The notes under the pieces: model-generated | The model's database searches: none | What the model saw: only the letters and a program-made list of their open reading frames with translations | What the model was told of the DNA's origin: nothing | Assembly (NCBI RefSeq): GCF_024684275.1 | Contig: NZ_JAIKXF010000109.1 | Location: 1-35,301 of the forward strand | DNA from: Ruminococcus sp. | GTDB lineage: Bacteria; Bacillota_A; Clostridia; Oscillospirales; Ruminococcaceae | Reading direction: 5' to 3' | DNA: 35,301 nucleotides | In this document: one piece after another, positions 17,164-24,237 of the stretch | Layout: each line of letters starts with the position of its first letter | How positions within the stretch are numbered: position 1 is the stretch's first letter | Made by a program: the position numbers and the translations under genes

Positions 17164-17682
17164 ATGAATAAGGTTATATTAATGGGCAGACTTACTGCTG
17201 ATCCCGAGCTCAGACAGACTCAGAGCGGTGTCGCTTCTTGCAGATTCACTGTTGCAGTCAACAGAAATTTCGTTGACAAGCAGAGCGGTGAGAGACAGGC
17301 TGATTTCATCACCTGTATTGCATGGAGACAGACTGCCGAGTTTGTAACGAGATATTTCAATAAAGGAAGCATGATCTGTGTTGAGGGTACTCTCAGAACG
17401 GGAAGCTATCAGGACAGAAATCACAGTGATGTAACTCATTATACTACAGATGTTTATGTAGATAATGTTGAATTCACAGGCTCCAAGAGGGAATCAGGCG
17501 GCAATGGCGGCGGTTATAATAACGGCGGCTATAATAACGCCCCACAGAATAACTATAATAACAATTATTCTGCTCCTCCTCAGCAGGCAGCTCCGCAGCA
17601 GCCCGCAGCTAATGACAGTATGTCTTACGGCAACCTCAGCGATTTCGAGGAAATACTCAGCGACGGCGACGTTCCGTTCTGA
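17164..17682 (+). CDS. ssb: Single-stranded DNA-binding protein
   Basis: A 172-residue SSB. The OB fold spans residues 1-~108 (MNKVILMGRLTADPELR, DFITCIAWRQTAEFV, KGSMICVEGTLRTGSYQ), followed by a Gly/Asn/Gln-rich disordered linker (~115-155) and the acidic interaction tip ending DGDVPF, which recruits replication and repair proteins. It sits between rpsF and rpsR, as in most Firmicutes. Confidence 0.98.
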   Translation: MNKVILMGRLTADPELRQTQSGVASCRFTVAVNRNFVDKQSGERQADFITCIAWRQTAEFVTRYFNKGSMICVEGTLRTGSYQDRNHSDVTHYTTDVYVDNVEFTGSKRESGGNGGGYNNGGYNNAPQNNYNNNYSAPPQQAAPQQPAANDSMSYGNLSDFEEILSDGDVPF

Positions 17683-17721
17683 GTAAACTAACTTTACTTT
17701 ATTACGATAGGAGGAAAAGTC

Positions 17722-17964
17722 ATGGAAAAGGAAAGAAATTCCCGTCCTGCGAAGAAGCCACGCAAGAAGGTTTGTATGTTCTGTGCTGACAGAATCGAGA
17801 AGATCGATTATAAGGATCTCGCTAAGCTCAGAAAGTGCATGACCGAGAGAGCTAAGATTCTTCCAAGACGTGTAACAGGCACTTGCGCTTACCATCAGCG
17901 TGAGCTCACAGTTGCTATCAAGAGAGCAAGACACATCGCTCTGCTTCCTTATATCAGCGACTAA
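17722..17964 (+). CDS. rpsR: 30S ribosomal protein S18
   Basis: An 80-residue S18 with [57 protein letters not shown] in family order. The retained Cys residues (CxxC and later Cys) suggest the zinc-binding form. AGGAGG lies before the ATG. It is last in the operon and is followed by a strong terminator. Confidence 0.98.
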   Translation: MEKERNSRPAKKPRKKVCMFCADRIEKIDYKDLAKLRKCMTERAKILPRRVTGTCAYHQRELTVAIKRARHIALLPYISD

Positions 17965-17975
17965 TTCATAAATTC

Positions 17976-18002
17976 AAGGGAGGCATTAAGCCTCCCTTTT
18001 TG
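17976..18002 (+). terminator. Terminator of rpsF-ssb-rpsR
   Basis: AAGGGAGGC (17976-17984)/GCCTCCCTT (17990-17998) followed by T5. Confidence 0.9.
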
Positions 18003-18031
18003 CATATTCAGATCTTTTGACAATATGTATC

Positions 18032-18059
18032 CGCTCCTTACGGCATCGTTAAAGGAGCG
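18032..18059. other. Hairpin downstream of DUF378 gene
   Basis: CGCTCCTT/AAGGAGCG stem just after the minus-strand stop. It has no T run, so it is a weak terminator candidate or an mRNA 3' stabiliser. Confidence 0.4.
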
Positions 18060-18068
18060 TGTTCAGGT

Positions 18069-18287
18069 CTATCGGTCGATATTCTGAACGGCGAGCTCCT
18101 CGTCCTTTCGGAAGAGAAGGGATATACACCATACTGCCGAAATCGCTACGAGAATGTAGACGGCACGGCTGATGACGCTTCCTGCGCCGCCGAAAAGCCA
18201 GCCCACCATATCAAACTCGAAAATACCGACCAATCCCCAGTTTATTCCTCCGATTATCAGAAGAATAAGAGCTAATTTGTCCCACAT
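18069..18287 (-). CDS. DUF378 small membrane protein
   Basis: A 72-residue protein with two hydrophobic helices. LALILLIIGGINWGLVGIFEFDMVGWLFGG matches the DUF378 (YuzA-like) signature, whose INWGLVG core is highly conserved. The C-terminus is charged and probably cytoplasmic. Function unknown. It is divergent from the NERD gene. Confidence 0.88.
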   Translation of the reverse strand: MWDKLALILLIIGGINWGLVGIFEFDMVGWLFGGAGSVISRAVYILVAISAVWCISLLFRKDEELAVQNIDR

Positions 18288-18425
18288 ATTGAGAACACCT
18301 CTTTGTTCGGGAATTACGGCGCTTATGCGCCGACGACCACTGATTTCGGCTTGTGCCGTGTTTCAGCGGTACAAAGCTATTATCGCCGCTTATCCCGTGA
18401 TTATTCATTTTTGAAGGAGAAAATT

Positions 18426-19073
18426 ATGGTTTTTGAAAATATTGCTTTATTTGACTTTGACAAAAAAACGTGGATTCTCATCGCCGCCGCAGCTATCGCT
18501 GCATTGCTGCTCATTCTCTATATATGCGTTCATTTCAGCAAGGGCAGGCGCAAGGGCAGAGCTGCTGAGCGAAAGGTTGGCAAATTTATTAAAAAACTGG
18601 GAAAAAAGGACCACATAAGGATAATCAACAACGCCTATCTGCCTCTTTACAACAAAGCCTGCGAGGTTGACCACCTTGTTTTCGGACGCTTCGGAGTTCT
18701 TATTGTGGAGACTAAGGGTATCTCGGGCAAGGTAACAGGCAGCGGCAAGAACCTTACCCATACCATAGGCAGCCAGACTCATAAGCTCTATAATCCACAG
18801 ATGCAGAACAAGACACATATCGATAATGTTATACATCACCTGAAAAAAGGCGGCTTCGACAAGGTGCCTGTTACGGGAGCTGTTGTTTTTTCTGCAAATG
18901 ACATCGAGTTTCCCTCTGAGATAGGCACAGACCTCAAGGGGCTTGAACAGCTCTACGGCTCTCTTAAAGACGCAGGCTGCAATCAGGACGTGCTGTATAA
19001 CTATTTCAGCGATATGCAGGTGCGAAACCCGTTAAAAAAGGCGTGGATCAAAACACGCAAGAAAAATGACTGA
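18426..19073 (+). CDS. Membrane-anchored NERD-domain protein
   Basis: A 215-residue protein starting at ATG 18426 after GAAGGAGA; an upstream in-frame ATG (18303) adds a poor-quality extension across a GC hairpin (18317-18332) and is rejected. It has one membrane helix (~residues 16-36) and then a NERD (nuclease-related) domain: GRAAERKVGKFIKKL, NNAYLPL, CEVDHLVFGRFGVLIVETKG. The E-x-D...ExK pattern keeps the restriction-endonuclease-like catalytic acids. The family's role is unproven; DNA processing is presumed. It lies 23 nt before the GH53 gene without a terminator, so they are probably cotranscribed. Confidence 0.88.
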   Translation: MVFENIALFDFDKKTWILIAAAAIAALLLILYICVHFSKGRRKGRAAERKVGKFIKKLGKKDHIRIINNAYLPLYNKACEVDHLVFGRFGVLIVETKGISGKVTGSGKNLTHTIGSQTHKLYNPQMQNKTHIDNVIHHLKKGGFDKVPVTGAVVFSANDIEFPSEIGTDLKGLEQLYGSLKDAGCNQDVLYNYFSDMQVRNPLKKAWIKTRKKND

Positions 19074-19096
19074 TACGGTACAGAAAGGAGTTTATC

Positions 19097-20737
19097 ATGA
19101 AGATCAAAAGAATGATCGCACTGGCAGCGGCAGCTCTCATAGCCTTTCCCTCGGCACTTCATACAGATATTGCTCCCTCACAGACAGCTGAGGCAGCAAG
19201 CATCAGCTCGGTGACGTTCAATAATTTTGACAGCAGGATCAACGGCGGAGAGCCTATCCGAGGTGTCGATGTATCCTCGATAATCTCCCTTGAGGAGGCT
19301 GGAGTGAAGTTCTATGGCGACAATGGTCAGGAACAGGATATATTCCAGACTCTTGCAGAACACGGCGTAAACTATATCCGTGTCAGGATATGGAACGAAC
19401 CCCACGACGACAGCGGCAACAGCTACGGCGGCGGTCACTCTGATCTTGAAACTGCCGCTAAGATAGGCAAGCGCGCTGCTGACCACGGAATGAAGCTCCT
19501 TGCGGATATACAGTATTCCGACTTCTGGGCTGATCCTGCAAAGCAGACTCGTCCGAAGTACTGGCAGCCCCACAGCCACGACAAGCTCAAAGGAGAGATA
19601 TACAACTGGACATCATGGGTAGTGAAGTATCTTACCGAAAACGGCAGCGACATCGGTATGGTCCAGATAGGCAACGAGACAAACTGTTTCTTCTGCGATG
19701 AAAAGGATATGAATAAGATATGTGACTTGTTTGCAAGCGGTGAAAAGGCTGTACGCGATTATGACAGGAATATCCTTATCGCTCATCACTTTGCAAATCC
19801 GGGAAGCGGCCACTTCGACTGGTATGCACAGGTAATGAACGAGTGCAGGCTGGATTACGATGTTTTTGCTTGCTCTTACTATTCATACTGGCACGGCTCC
19901 CTTGACAATATGCAGAAGGTTCTGACAGGCATCGGCAACAAGTACAACAAGTACGTCATGGTGGTCGAGACTGCCTACCCTTACACCGATAATGACGGTG
20001 ATAACTTCGGAAATACCGTTACTTCAAGCTCAAAGGACGTTGACCTCAGATATGATATCTCAGTGGACGGACAGGCTAAGGCGATAACCGACGTTTTTCA
20101 GACTGTTGCAAACTGCAGCGGACACGGTATCGGCGTATTCTACTGGGAGCCTGCATGGCTGGGAGTTCCTGACATCTCATGGCAGCAGCAGAAGCAGCTC
20201 TGGGATAAGTACGGCAGCGGCTGGGCAACCTCCTACGCAAAGGGCTATGATAAGGACGTTACAGAGTCAGGCGGTTCTTCCTTTGATAATCAGGCGCTTT
20301 TCGACTTTCACGGCAAGCCGCTGGAGTCTCTGGACGTATTTCTGGACATATATCCTCAGAAAAAGCCTGTTGTAACTACCACAACTACAACTACAACTAC
20401 AACGACAACGACTACGACCACCACCACAACTACAACAACATCAACAACGACAACAACAACTACTGCTGCCACAACGACTACTGTTACAACTACTACAATG
20501 CCAACACAGACTGTAACCGAGGTACGCGGTGATATAAACCATGACGGTGTTATTGACAGCTTTGACCTTATTGCGTTCAGAAAAATCGTTTTGACCGATA
20601 AAAAGCCGTTGGAGCATTATGATTTCAACTCTGACGGAGAAGTCGGAATTGCCGATCTTGTGAAGCTCCAGAGATTTATACTGGGCTATAAGGACGATGA
20701 TTTTACGATGATCACGTTTACTACCTGGAATACATGA
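19097..20737 (+). CDS. Cellulosomal GH53 endo-beta-1,4-galactanase
   Basis: A 546-residue secreted enzyme that cleaves beta-1,4-galactan side chains of pectin (arabinogalactan I). It has a signal peptide (1-~34), then a GH53 TIM barrel (~50-415): RGVDVSSIISLEEAGV, NYIRVRIWNEP, acid/base E194 in QIGNETN and nucleophile E291 in VVETAYPY. A pure Thr-type linker (~427-468) leads to a C-terminal dockerin with two canonical 12-residue calcium loops (DINHDGVIDSFD and DFNSDGEVGIAD) and a short GYKDDDF tail. The dockerin is of a different type from those of the GH43 and lysozyme-like proteins. AAAGGAG precedes the start. Confidence 0.96.
   Translation: MKIKRMIALAAAALIAFPSALHTDIAPSQTAEAASISSVTFNNFDSRINGGEPIRGVDVSSIISLEEAGVKFYGDNGQEQDIFQTLAEHGVNYIRVRIWNEPHDDSGNSYGGGHSDLETAAKIGKRAADHGMKLLADIQYSDFWADPAKQTRPKYWQPHSHDKLKGEIYNWTSWVVKYLTENGSDIGMVQIGNETNCFFCDEKDMNKICDLFASGEKAVRDYDRNILIAHHFANPGSGHFDWYAQVMNECRLDYDVFACSYYSYWHGSLDNMQKVLTGIGNKYNKYVMVVETAYPYTDNDGDNFGNTVTSSSKDVDLRYDISVDGQAKAITDVFQTVANCSGHGIGVFYWEPAWLGVPDISWQQQKQLWDKYGSGWATSYAKGYDKDVTESGGSSFDNQALFDFHGKPLESLDVFLDIYPQKKPVVTTTTTTTTTTTTTTTTTTTTTTSTTTTTTTAATTTTVTTTTMPTQTVTEVRGDINHDGVIDSFDLIAFRKIVLTDKKPLEHYDFNSDGEVGIADLVKLQRFILGYKDDDFTMITFTTWNT
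20373..20508 (+). repeat. ACN simple repeat encoding Thr linker
   Basis: About 135 nt of near-continuous ACA/ACT/ACG/ACC codons. The synonymous third bases vary, but the tract is still slippage-prone, so linker length may differ between strains. Confidence 0.8.
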
Positions 20738-20775
20738 AAAAATCCCCCTCATATTAAGAGGGGGATAACTTTTTA
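20737..20775. terminator. Bidirectional terminator between GH53 gene and dapB
   Basis: ATCCCCCTC (20742-20750)/GAGGGGGAT (20758-20766), with A6 on the left (T run on the minus strand) and T5 at 20770. It serves the two convergent genes. Confidence 0.85.
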
Positions 20776-21525
20776 TCATACCATTTGTGACATATCGTAG
20801 AGACCTGCTGTCTTATCCTTGAGGAACACTGCTGCATTTACAGCTCCCTCGGCAAATACCATCTTTGAAGCAGCCGAGTGGGAAAGGGTGATGACCTCGT
20901 CATTTCCTGCGAAGATAATGTCATGTTCGCCCACGATAGTGCCGCCGCGGATAGAGTGCATACCTATCTCAGTCTTTTCACGTTTCTGACGGCGTGAATG
21001 GCGGTCGTAAACATAGTGCTTTGAGTTATCAAGTGTCTCATTGATAGCGTTTGCAAGCATTATTGCAGTACCGCTGGGAGCGTCTATCTTCTGGTTATGG
21101 TGCTTTTCAACTATCTCGATGTCAAACTGGTCGCCCAGTACGGAAGCAGCCTTCTTGGCAAGCTCAACAAGGAGATTGATACCCAGTGACATATTGAATG
21201 TAAAGAATACAGGTATCTGCTGTGCAGCGGACTTTATCTTGCTTATCTGAGCGTCGCTGTAGCCTGTAGAGCCGATAACAAGTGGAGTACCTGTTGACAG
21301 ACAGTATTCAAGAAGTCCGTCCAGAAGAGCAGGATTTGAGAAATCTATGATAACGTCGGGCTTCACGGGGAGCTGTGCAGGAGTCTCAACGATAGGGAAG
21401 TCTGCATACTGCTCGGTGTAGATATCAACGCCTGCAACTACTTCGCAGTCCTCGCGCTCCTTGATGCAGCTGTAAATGTTTTTGCCCATTTTTCCGTTAG
21501 CGCCGCAAATAGCGATATTGGTCAT
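20776..21525 (-). CDS. dapB: 4-hydroxy-tetrahydrodipicolinate reductase
   Basis: A 249-residue DapB, the NAD(P)H-dependent second committed step toward diaminopimelate and lysine. It has the nucleotide-binding GANGKMGKNI at the N-terminus, DVIIDFSNPALLDGLLEYC, VIGSTGYSD, FFTFNMSLGIN, and the catalytic/substrate motif EKHHNQKIDAPSGTA. AAAGGAG lies before the ATG. Third gene of the asd-dapA-dapB operon, separated from dapA by a 130-nt gap that carries a hairpin repeat. Confidence 0.98.
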   Translation of the reverse strand: MTNIAICGANGKMGKNIYSCIKEREDCEVVAGVDIYTEQYADFPIVETPAQLPVKPDVIIDFSNPALLDGLLEYCLSTGTPLVIGSTGYSDAQISKIKSAAQQIPVFFTFNMSLGINLLVELAKKAASVLGDQFDIEIVEKHHNQKIDAPSGTAIMLANAINETLDNSKHYVYDRHSRRQKREKTEIGMHSIRGGTIVGEHDIIFAGNDEVITLSHSAASKMVFAEGAVNAAVFLKDKTAGLYDMSQMV

Positions 21526-21566
21526 TTTTCTTTCTCCTTTACTTTAAAATATAATTCCGTATATAA

Positions 21567-21642
21567 TGTAGGGGAGCCCGCCCTCGGGCTCCCGCGAAAT
21601 ATCTTAGAATATCGTGGGAGGGCGAGGGCGCCCTCCCCTACA
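21567..21642. repeat. Hairpin repeat between dapA and dapB
   Basis: TGTAGGGGAG...CTCCCCTACA ends enclose two 9-4-9 stems, GGGAGCCCG/CGGGCTCCC and GGGAGGGCG/CGCCCTCCC. It has the same architecture as the 74-nt core of the 135-nt repeat but different stem sequences. Confidence 0.85.
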
Positions 21643-21655
21643 AGATAATGTTCAG

Positions 21656-22546
21656 TTATTTGACAAGTCCGTGCTTTGCAAGTGTAGCCTGAAGCTTAGC
21701 CTTGTGCTCGTCGGTCATCTCGCAGAGAGGCAGACGACATGGACCTGCATTCCAGCCCACCATGTTCATAGCTTCCTTTACAGGGATAGGATTGACCTCA
21801 ATGAACAGGTCGTTGATGATGTCGAGGTACTTGAGCTGGAGCTTCATAGCCTCTGCGAAGTTGTTATCGAGGCAGAGCTGAACCATATCGTGCATTTCCT
21901 TAGGGATAATGTGAGAAGCAACAGAGATAACGCCCTTACCGCCGAGAGACATGATAGGAACTACCATATCATCGTTTCCGCTGTAGATGTCAATATCGTC
22001 GCCGCAGGCAGCAGCAAGCTTTGCAACATAGCTGATGTTGCCGCTGGCTTCCTTGATAGCAGCGATGTTCTTGTGCTTAGCGAGCTCCTTAACAGTAGCA
22101 ACATCGAAGCCGCAGCCTGTTCTGCTGGGAACATTATAGAGTATTATCGGGATATTTACAGCGTCAGCAATAGCGGTGAAGTGAGCGATAAGTCCCTTCT
22201 GAGTAGCCTTATTATAGTAAGGAGTAACGTGGAGGAGAGCGTCAGCGCCTGCTGCCTCAGCCTCCTTTGAGAGCTCAACTGCATAGCGTGTGTCATTGCT
22301 GCCTGCACCTGCGATAACAGGAACTCTGCCTGCGGTGTGCTTTACAGCGAACTTTATGCAGTCGCGGTGCTCGTCATCTGTCATAGTAGCGGATTCTCCT
22401 GTAGTACCGCAGATAACGATAGCGTCAGTGCCCTTTTTAATCTGGTCGTCGATAACACGGCCGAGCTCGTCGTAGTTTATAGAACCGTCGGCGTTCATAG
22501 GAGTGATTATAGCCACAGCAGCGCCGGTGAAAATGGTATTCTTCAT
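21656..22546 (-). CDS. dapA: 4-hydroxy-tetrahydrodipicolinate synthase
   Basis: A 296-residue DapA TIM barrel, which condenses pyruvate with aspartate semialdehyde. The Schiff-base lysine is K165 (AAIKEASGN), the catalytic Tyr is Y137 (LYNVPSRTG), and GTTGES (47-52) binds pyruvate's carboxylate. Length is typical. It lies downstream of asd and upstream of dapB on the same strand, with hairpin repeats in both gaps. Confidence 0.98.
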   Translation of the reverse strand: MKNTIFTGAAVAIITPMNADGSINYDELGRVIDDQIKKGTDAIVICGTTGESATMTDDEHRDCIKFAVKHTAGRVPVIAGAGSNDTRYAVELSKEAEAAGADALLHVTPYYNKATQKGLIAHFTAIADAVNIPIILYNVPSRTGCGFDVATVKELAKHKNIAAIKEASGNISYVAKLAAACGDDIDIYSGNDDMVVPIMSLGGKGVISVASHIIPKEMHDMVQLCLDNNFAEAMKLQLKYLDIINDLFIEVNPIPVKEAMNMVGWNAGPCRLPLCEMTDEHKAKLQATLAKHGLVK

Positions 22547-22564
22547 AGACTCAAATCCTTTCGT

Positions 22565-22605
22565 CTAATTCATAATTCATAATGCATAATGCATAATTAT
22601 ATGCA
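22565..22605. repeat. Short CATAAT direct repeats
   Basis: Tandem TTCATAAT / TGCATAAT units immediately upstream of dapA; low-complexity DNA of the sort found beside small insertion elements. Confidence 0.4.
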
Positions 22606-22640
22606 TTCGCCCATTATGTTACAAATTTTGAGTATTGAAC

Positions 22641-22757
22641 TGTAGGGGAGCCCGCCCTCGGGCTCCCGAAAGGTTGCTGTTGTTGTATTGCGGGAGGGCG
22701 AGGGCGCCCTCCCCTACAATTGACTTTTTTCTCGGGCGGATAATATCCGCCCCTACA
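22641..22757. repeat. Hairpin repeat plus half-element between asd and dapA
   Basis: A full element (22641-22718) repeats the GGGAGCCCG and GGGAGGGCG stems of the copy at 21567 with a different central spacer. It is followed by a half-element (22734-22757) with a 9-1-9 stem, GGGCGGATA-A-TATCCGCCC, ending CTACA. Confidence 0.85.
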
Positions 22758-22809
22758 AATATATTCGTTGCCGTAAGCGTCAACGCGGAAGCCTGCGGGG
22801 GCTCCCCAC

Positions 22810-23889
22810 TTAATCAAAATAGCCCTTTGCTGCAAGGAGTTCAGCAAGAAGCACGCCGCCGCCTGCTGCACCTCTCAGTGTATTATGTGAGAGGCATACG
22901 AACTTGTAGTCGTACTGTGAATCCTCTCTGAGACGGCCTGTAGAAACAGCCATACCGCCTTCGAGGTTTCTGTCAAGCTTAGCCTGTGGACGATCGTTTT
23001 CCTCAAAGTAGTGAATGAACTGCTTTGGAGCGCTTGGGAGCTGGAGTTCCTGAGGAACGCCCTTGAAATCAGCCCAGAGCTTGAGGATCTCTTCCTTTGA
23101 AGGCTTGTTTTCAAATGTTACGAATACAGCAGCTGTGTGTCCGTCTGAAACAGGAACACGGAGGCACTGTGTTGTGATATTCGGAGCTGTAGCCTTAACG
23201 ATCTCATTACCCTTGATCTCGCCCCATACCTTTAATGGCTCCTGCTCGGATTTTTCCTCTTCGCCGCCGATGTAGGGGATAAGGTTATCTACCATTTCAG
23301 GCCATGTCTCAAAGTTCTTGCCTGCGCCTGAGATAGCCTGATAAGTACAAGCAAGGACGTTCTTCAGCCCGAACTTTCTCAGTGGGTGGAGTGCAGGAAC
23401 ATAGCTCTGGATAGAACAGTTTGACTTAACAGCAATAAAGCCTCTCTTTGTGCCGAGGCGCTCACGCTGAGCCTTGATGATCTCGATGTGCTCCGGATTT
23501 ATCTCAGGCACTACCATAGGAACATCAGGTGTGAATCTGTGAGCGGAGTTATTGGAGACGATAGGGCACTCAGCCTTTGCATAAGCCTCCTCAAGAGCCT
23601 TTATCTCGTCCTTCTTCATATCAACTGCACAGAAGCAGAAATCCACCATGCCTGCGATCTTCTCTATGTCATTTGTGGCATCAAGAAGCACCATATCCTT
23701 CATAGCTGCCGGCATAGGAACAGCCATCTTCCAGCGGCTGCCAGCTGCCTGCTCATATGTCTGTCCTGCGCTTCTTGGTGAAGCAGCAAGCACCTTTACA
23801 TTGAACCACGGGTGGTTCTCCAGCAGAGTTGCAAATCTCTGTCCTACCATGCCCGTTGCGCCTATAATACCTACGTTGTACTGTTTCAT
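22810..23889 (-). CDS. asd: Aspartate-semialdehyde dehydrogenase
   Basis: A 359-residue Asd, reducing aspartyl phosphate to the semialdehyde, the branch point for lysine, threonine and methionine. The ATG at 23889 is chosen because GGAGAGG lies just before it; a longer frame reaching 23928 would run into the terminator hairpin. It has GIIGATGMVGQRF (NADP site), catalytic C158 in VKSNCSIQSYVPALHPL and the substrate residues near SDGHTAAVFV. The sequence is of the archaeal/fungal-like class found in many Clostridia. Its transcript leader contains a lysine riboswitch, so the operon should be shut down when lysine is plentiful. Confidence 0.97.
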   Translation of the reverse strand: MKQYNVGIIGATGMVGQRFATLLENHPWFNVKVLAASPRSAGQTYEQAAGSRWKMAVPMPAAMKDMVLLDATNDIEKIAGMVDFCFCAVDMKKDEIKALEEAYAKAECPIVSNNSAHRFTPDVPMVVPEINPEHIEIIKAQRERLGTKRGFIAVKSNCSIQSYVPALHPLRKFGLKNVLACTYQAISGAGKNFETWPEMVDNLIPYIGGEEEKSEQEPLKVWGEIKGNEIVKATAPNITTQCLRVPVSDGHTAAVFVTFENKPSKEEILKLWADFKGVPQELQLPSAPKQFIHYFEENDRPQAKLDRNLEGGMAVSTGRLREDSQYDYKFVCLSHNTLRGAAGGGVLLAELLAAKGYFD

Positions 23890-23925
23890 ACTTACCTCTC
23901 CTTGAAAAAATTTTCCTAAAAATAA

Positions 23926-23956
23926 CAAAAACCGGTTGCAAACCGGCTCATCATGC
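23926..23956 (-). terminator. Riboswitch-controlled terminator of asd leader
   Basis: On the minus strand CCGGTT/AACCGG forms a short stem followed by T5. Directly before it, GCATGATGA (complement of 23948-23956) can pair perfectly with TCATCATGC inside the aptamer (complement of 24014-24022), a likely competing antiterminator pairing. Confidence 0.7.
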
Positions 23957-23989
23957 GTTATAATAGAAATGTTGACATATCAAAACGAA

Positions 23990-24157
23990 ATATGCCGATA
24001 GCTCTCCATCAAAGCATGATGACAGCTGTATACCTGTTGAGCATACAGCCAGAGCTGAATCTACCAAAGACAGCTCTTCGGCGGCATTGCCTTTCGCTGC
24101 ACACCATAGGACAGGTGATCCCGTGTACAGGTACTTTTCGCAGCCGCGCCTCTACCT
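23990..24157 (-). promoter_or_regulatory. Lysine riboswitch (L-box) aptamer
   Basis: Read on the minus strand, the conserved blocks appear in order: GGTAGAGGCGCGGCTGCGAA, AGTACCTG, GCGAAAGGCAATGCCGCCGAA, then CTGGCTGTATGC...ATACAGCTGTCATC and GGAGAGCTATCGG. These match the lysC-type lysine aptamer of Firmicutes. It lies 16-21 nt inside the transcript from the promoter at 24165-24193 and ahead of asd, so lysine binding should favour the downstream terminator. Confidence 0.9.
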
Positions 24158-24164
24158 TGTAACT

Positions 24165-24215
24165 ATAATAGCACTTTAGCGCCCCATTGTCAACAGTTTT
24201 CGGAAATTTTACAAA
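24165..24215. promoter_or_regulatory. Overlapping divergent promoters, asd and alkD/queA
   Basis: Minus strand: TTGACA (complement of 24188-24193), 17-nt spacer, TATTAT (complement of 24165-24170), good for the asd leader. Plus strand: TTGTCA (24187-24192), 17-nt spacer, TACAAA (24210-24215), weaker, for the AlkD-like gene. The two -35 boxes overlap. Confidence 0.65.
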
Positions 24216-24237
24216 AATAATTTGAAAGGACACAGCC

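Noticed and set aside
18303..18425. Longer N-terminus for the NERD protein
   Set aside because: The extra 41 residues cross a GC hairpin and lack a ribosome site, whereas GAAGGAGA precedes the ATG at 18426.
20373..20508. Thr-codon tract as a possible CRISPR-like or microsatellite array
   Set aside because: It is in frame inside the GH53 gene, has no spacers, and encodes the Thr linker typical of cellulosomal proteins.
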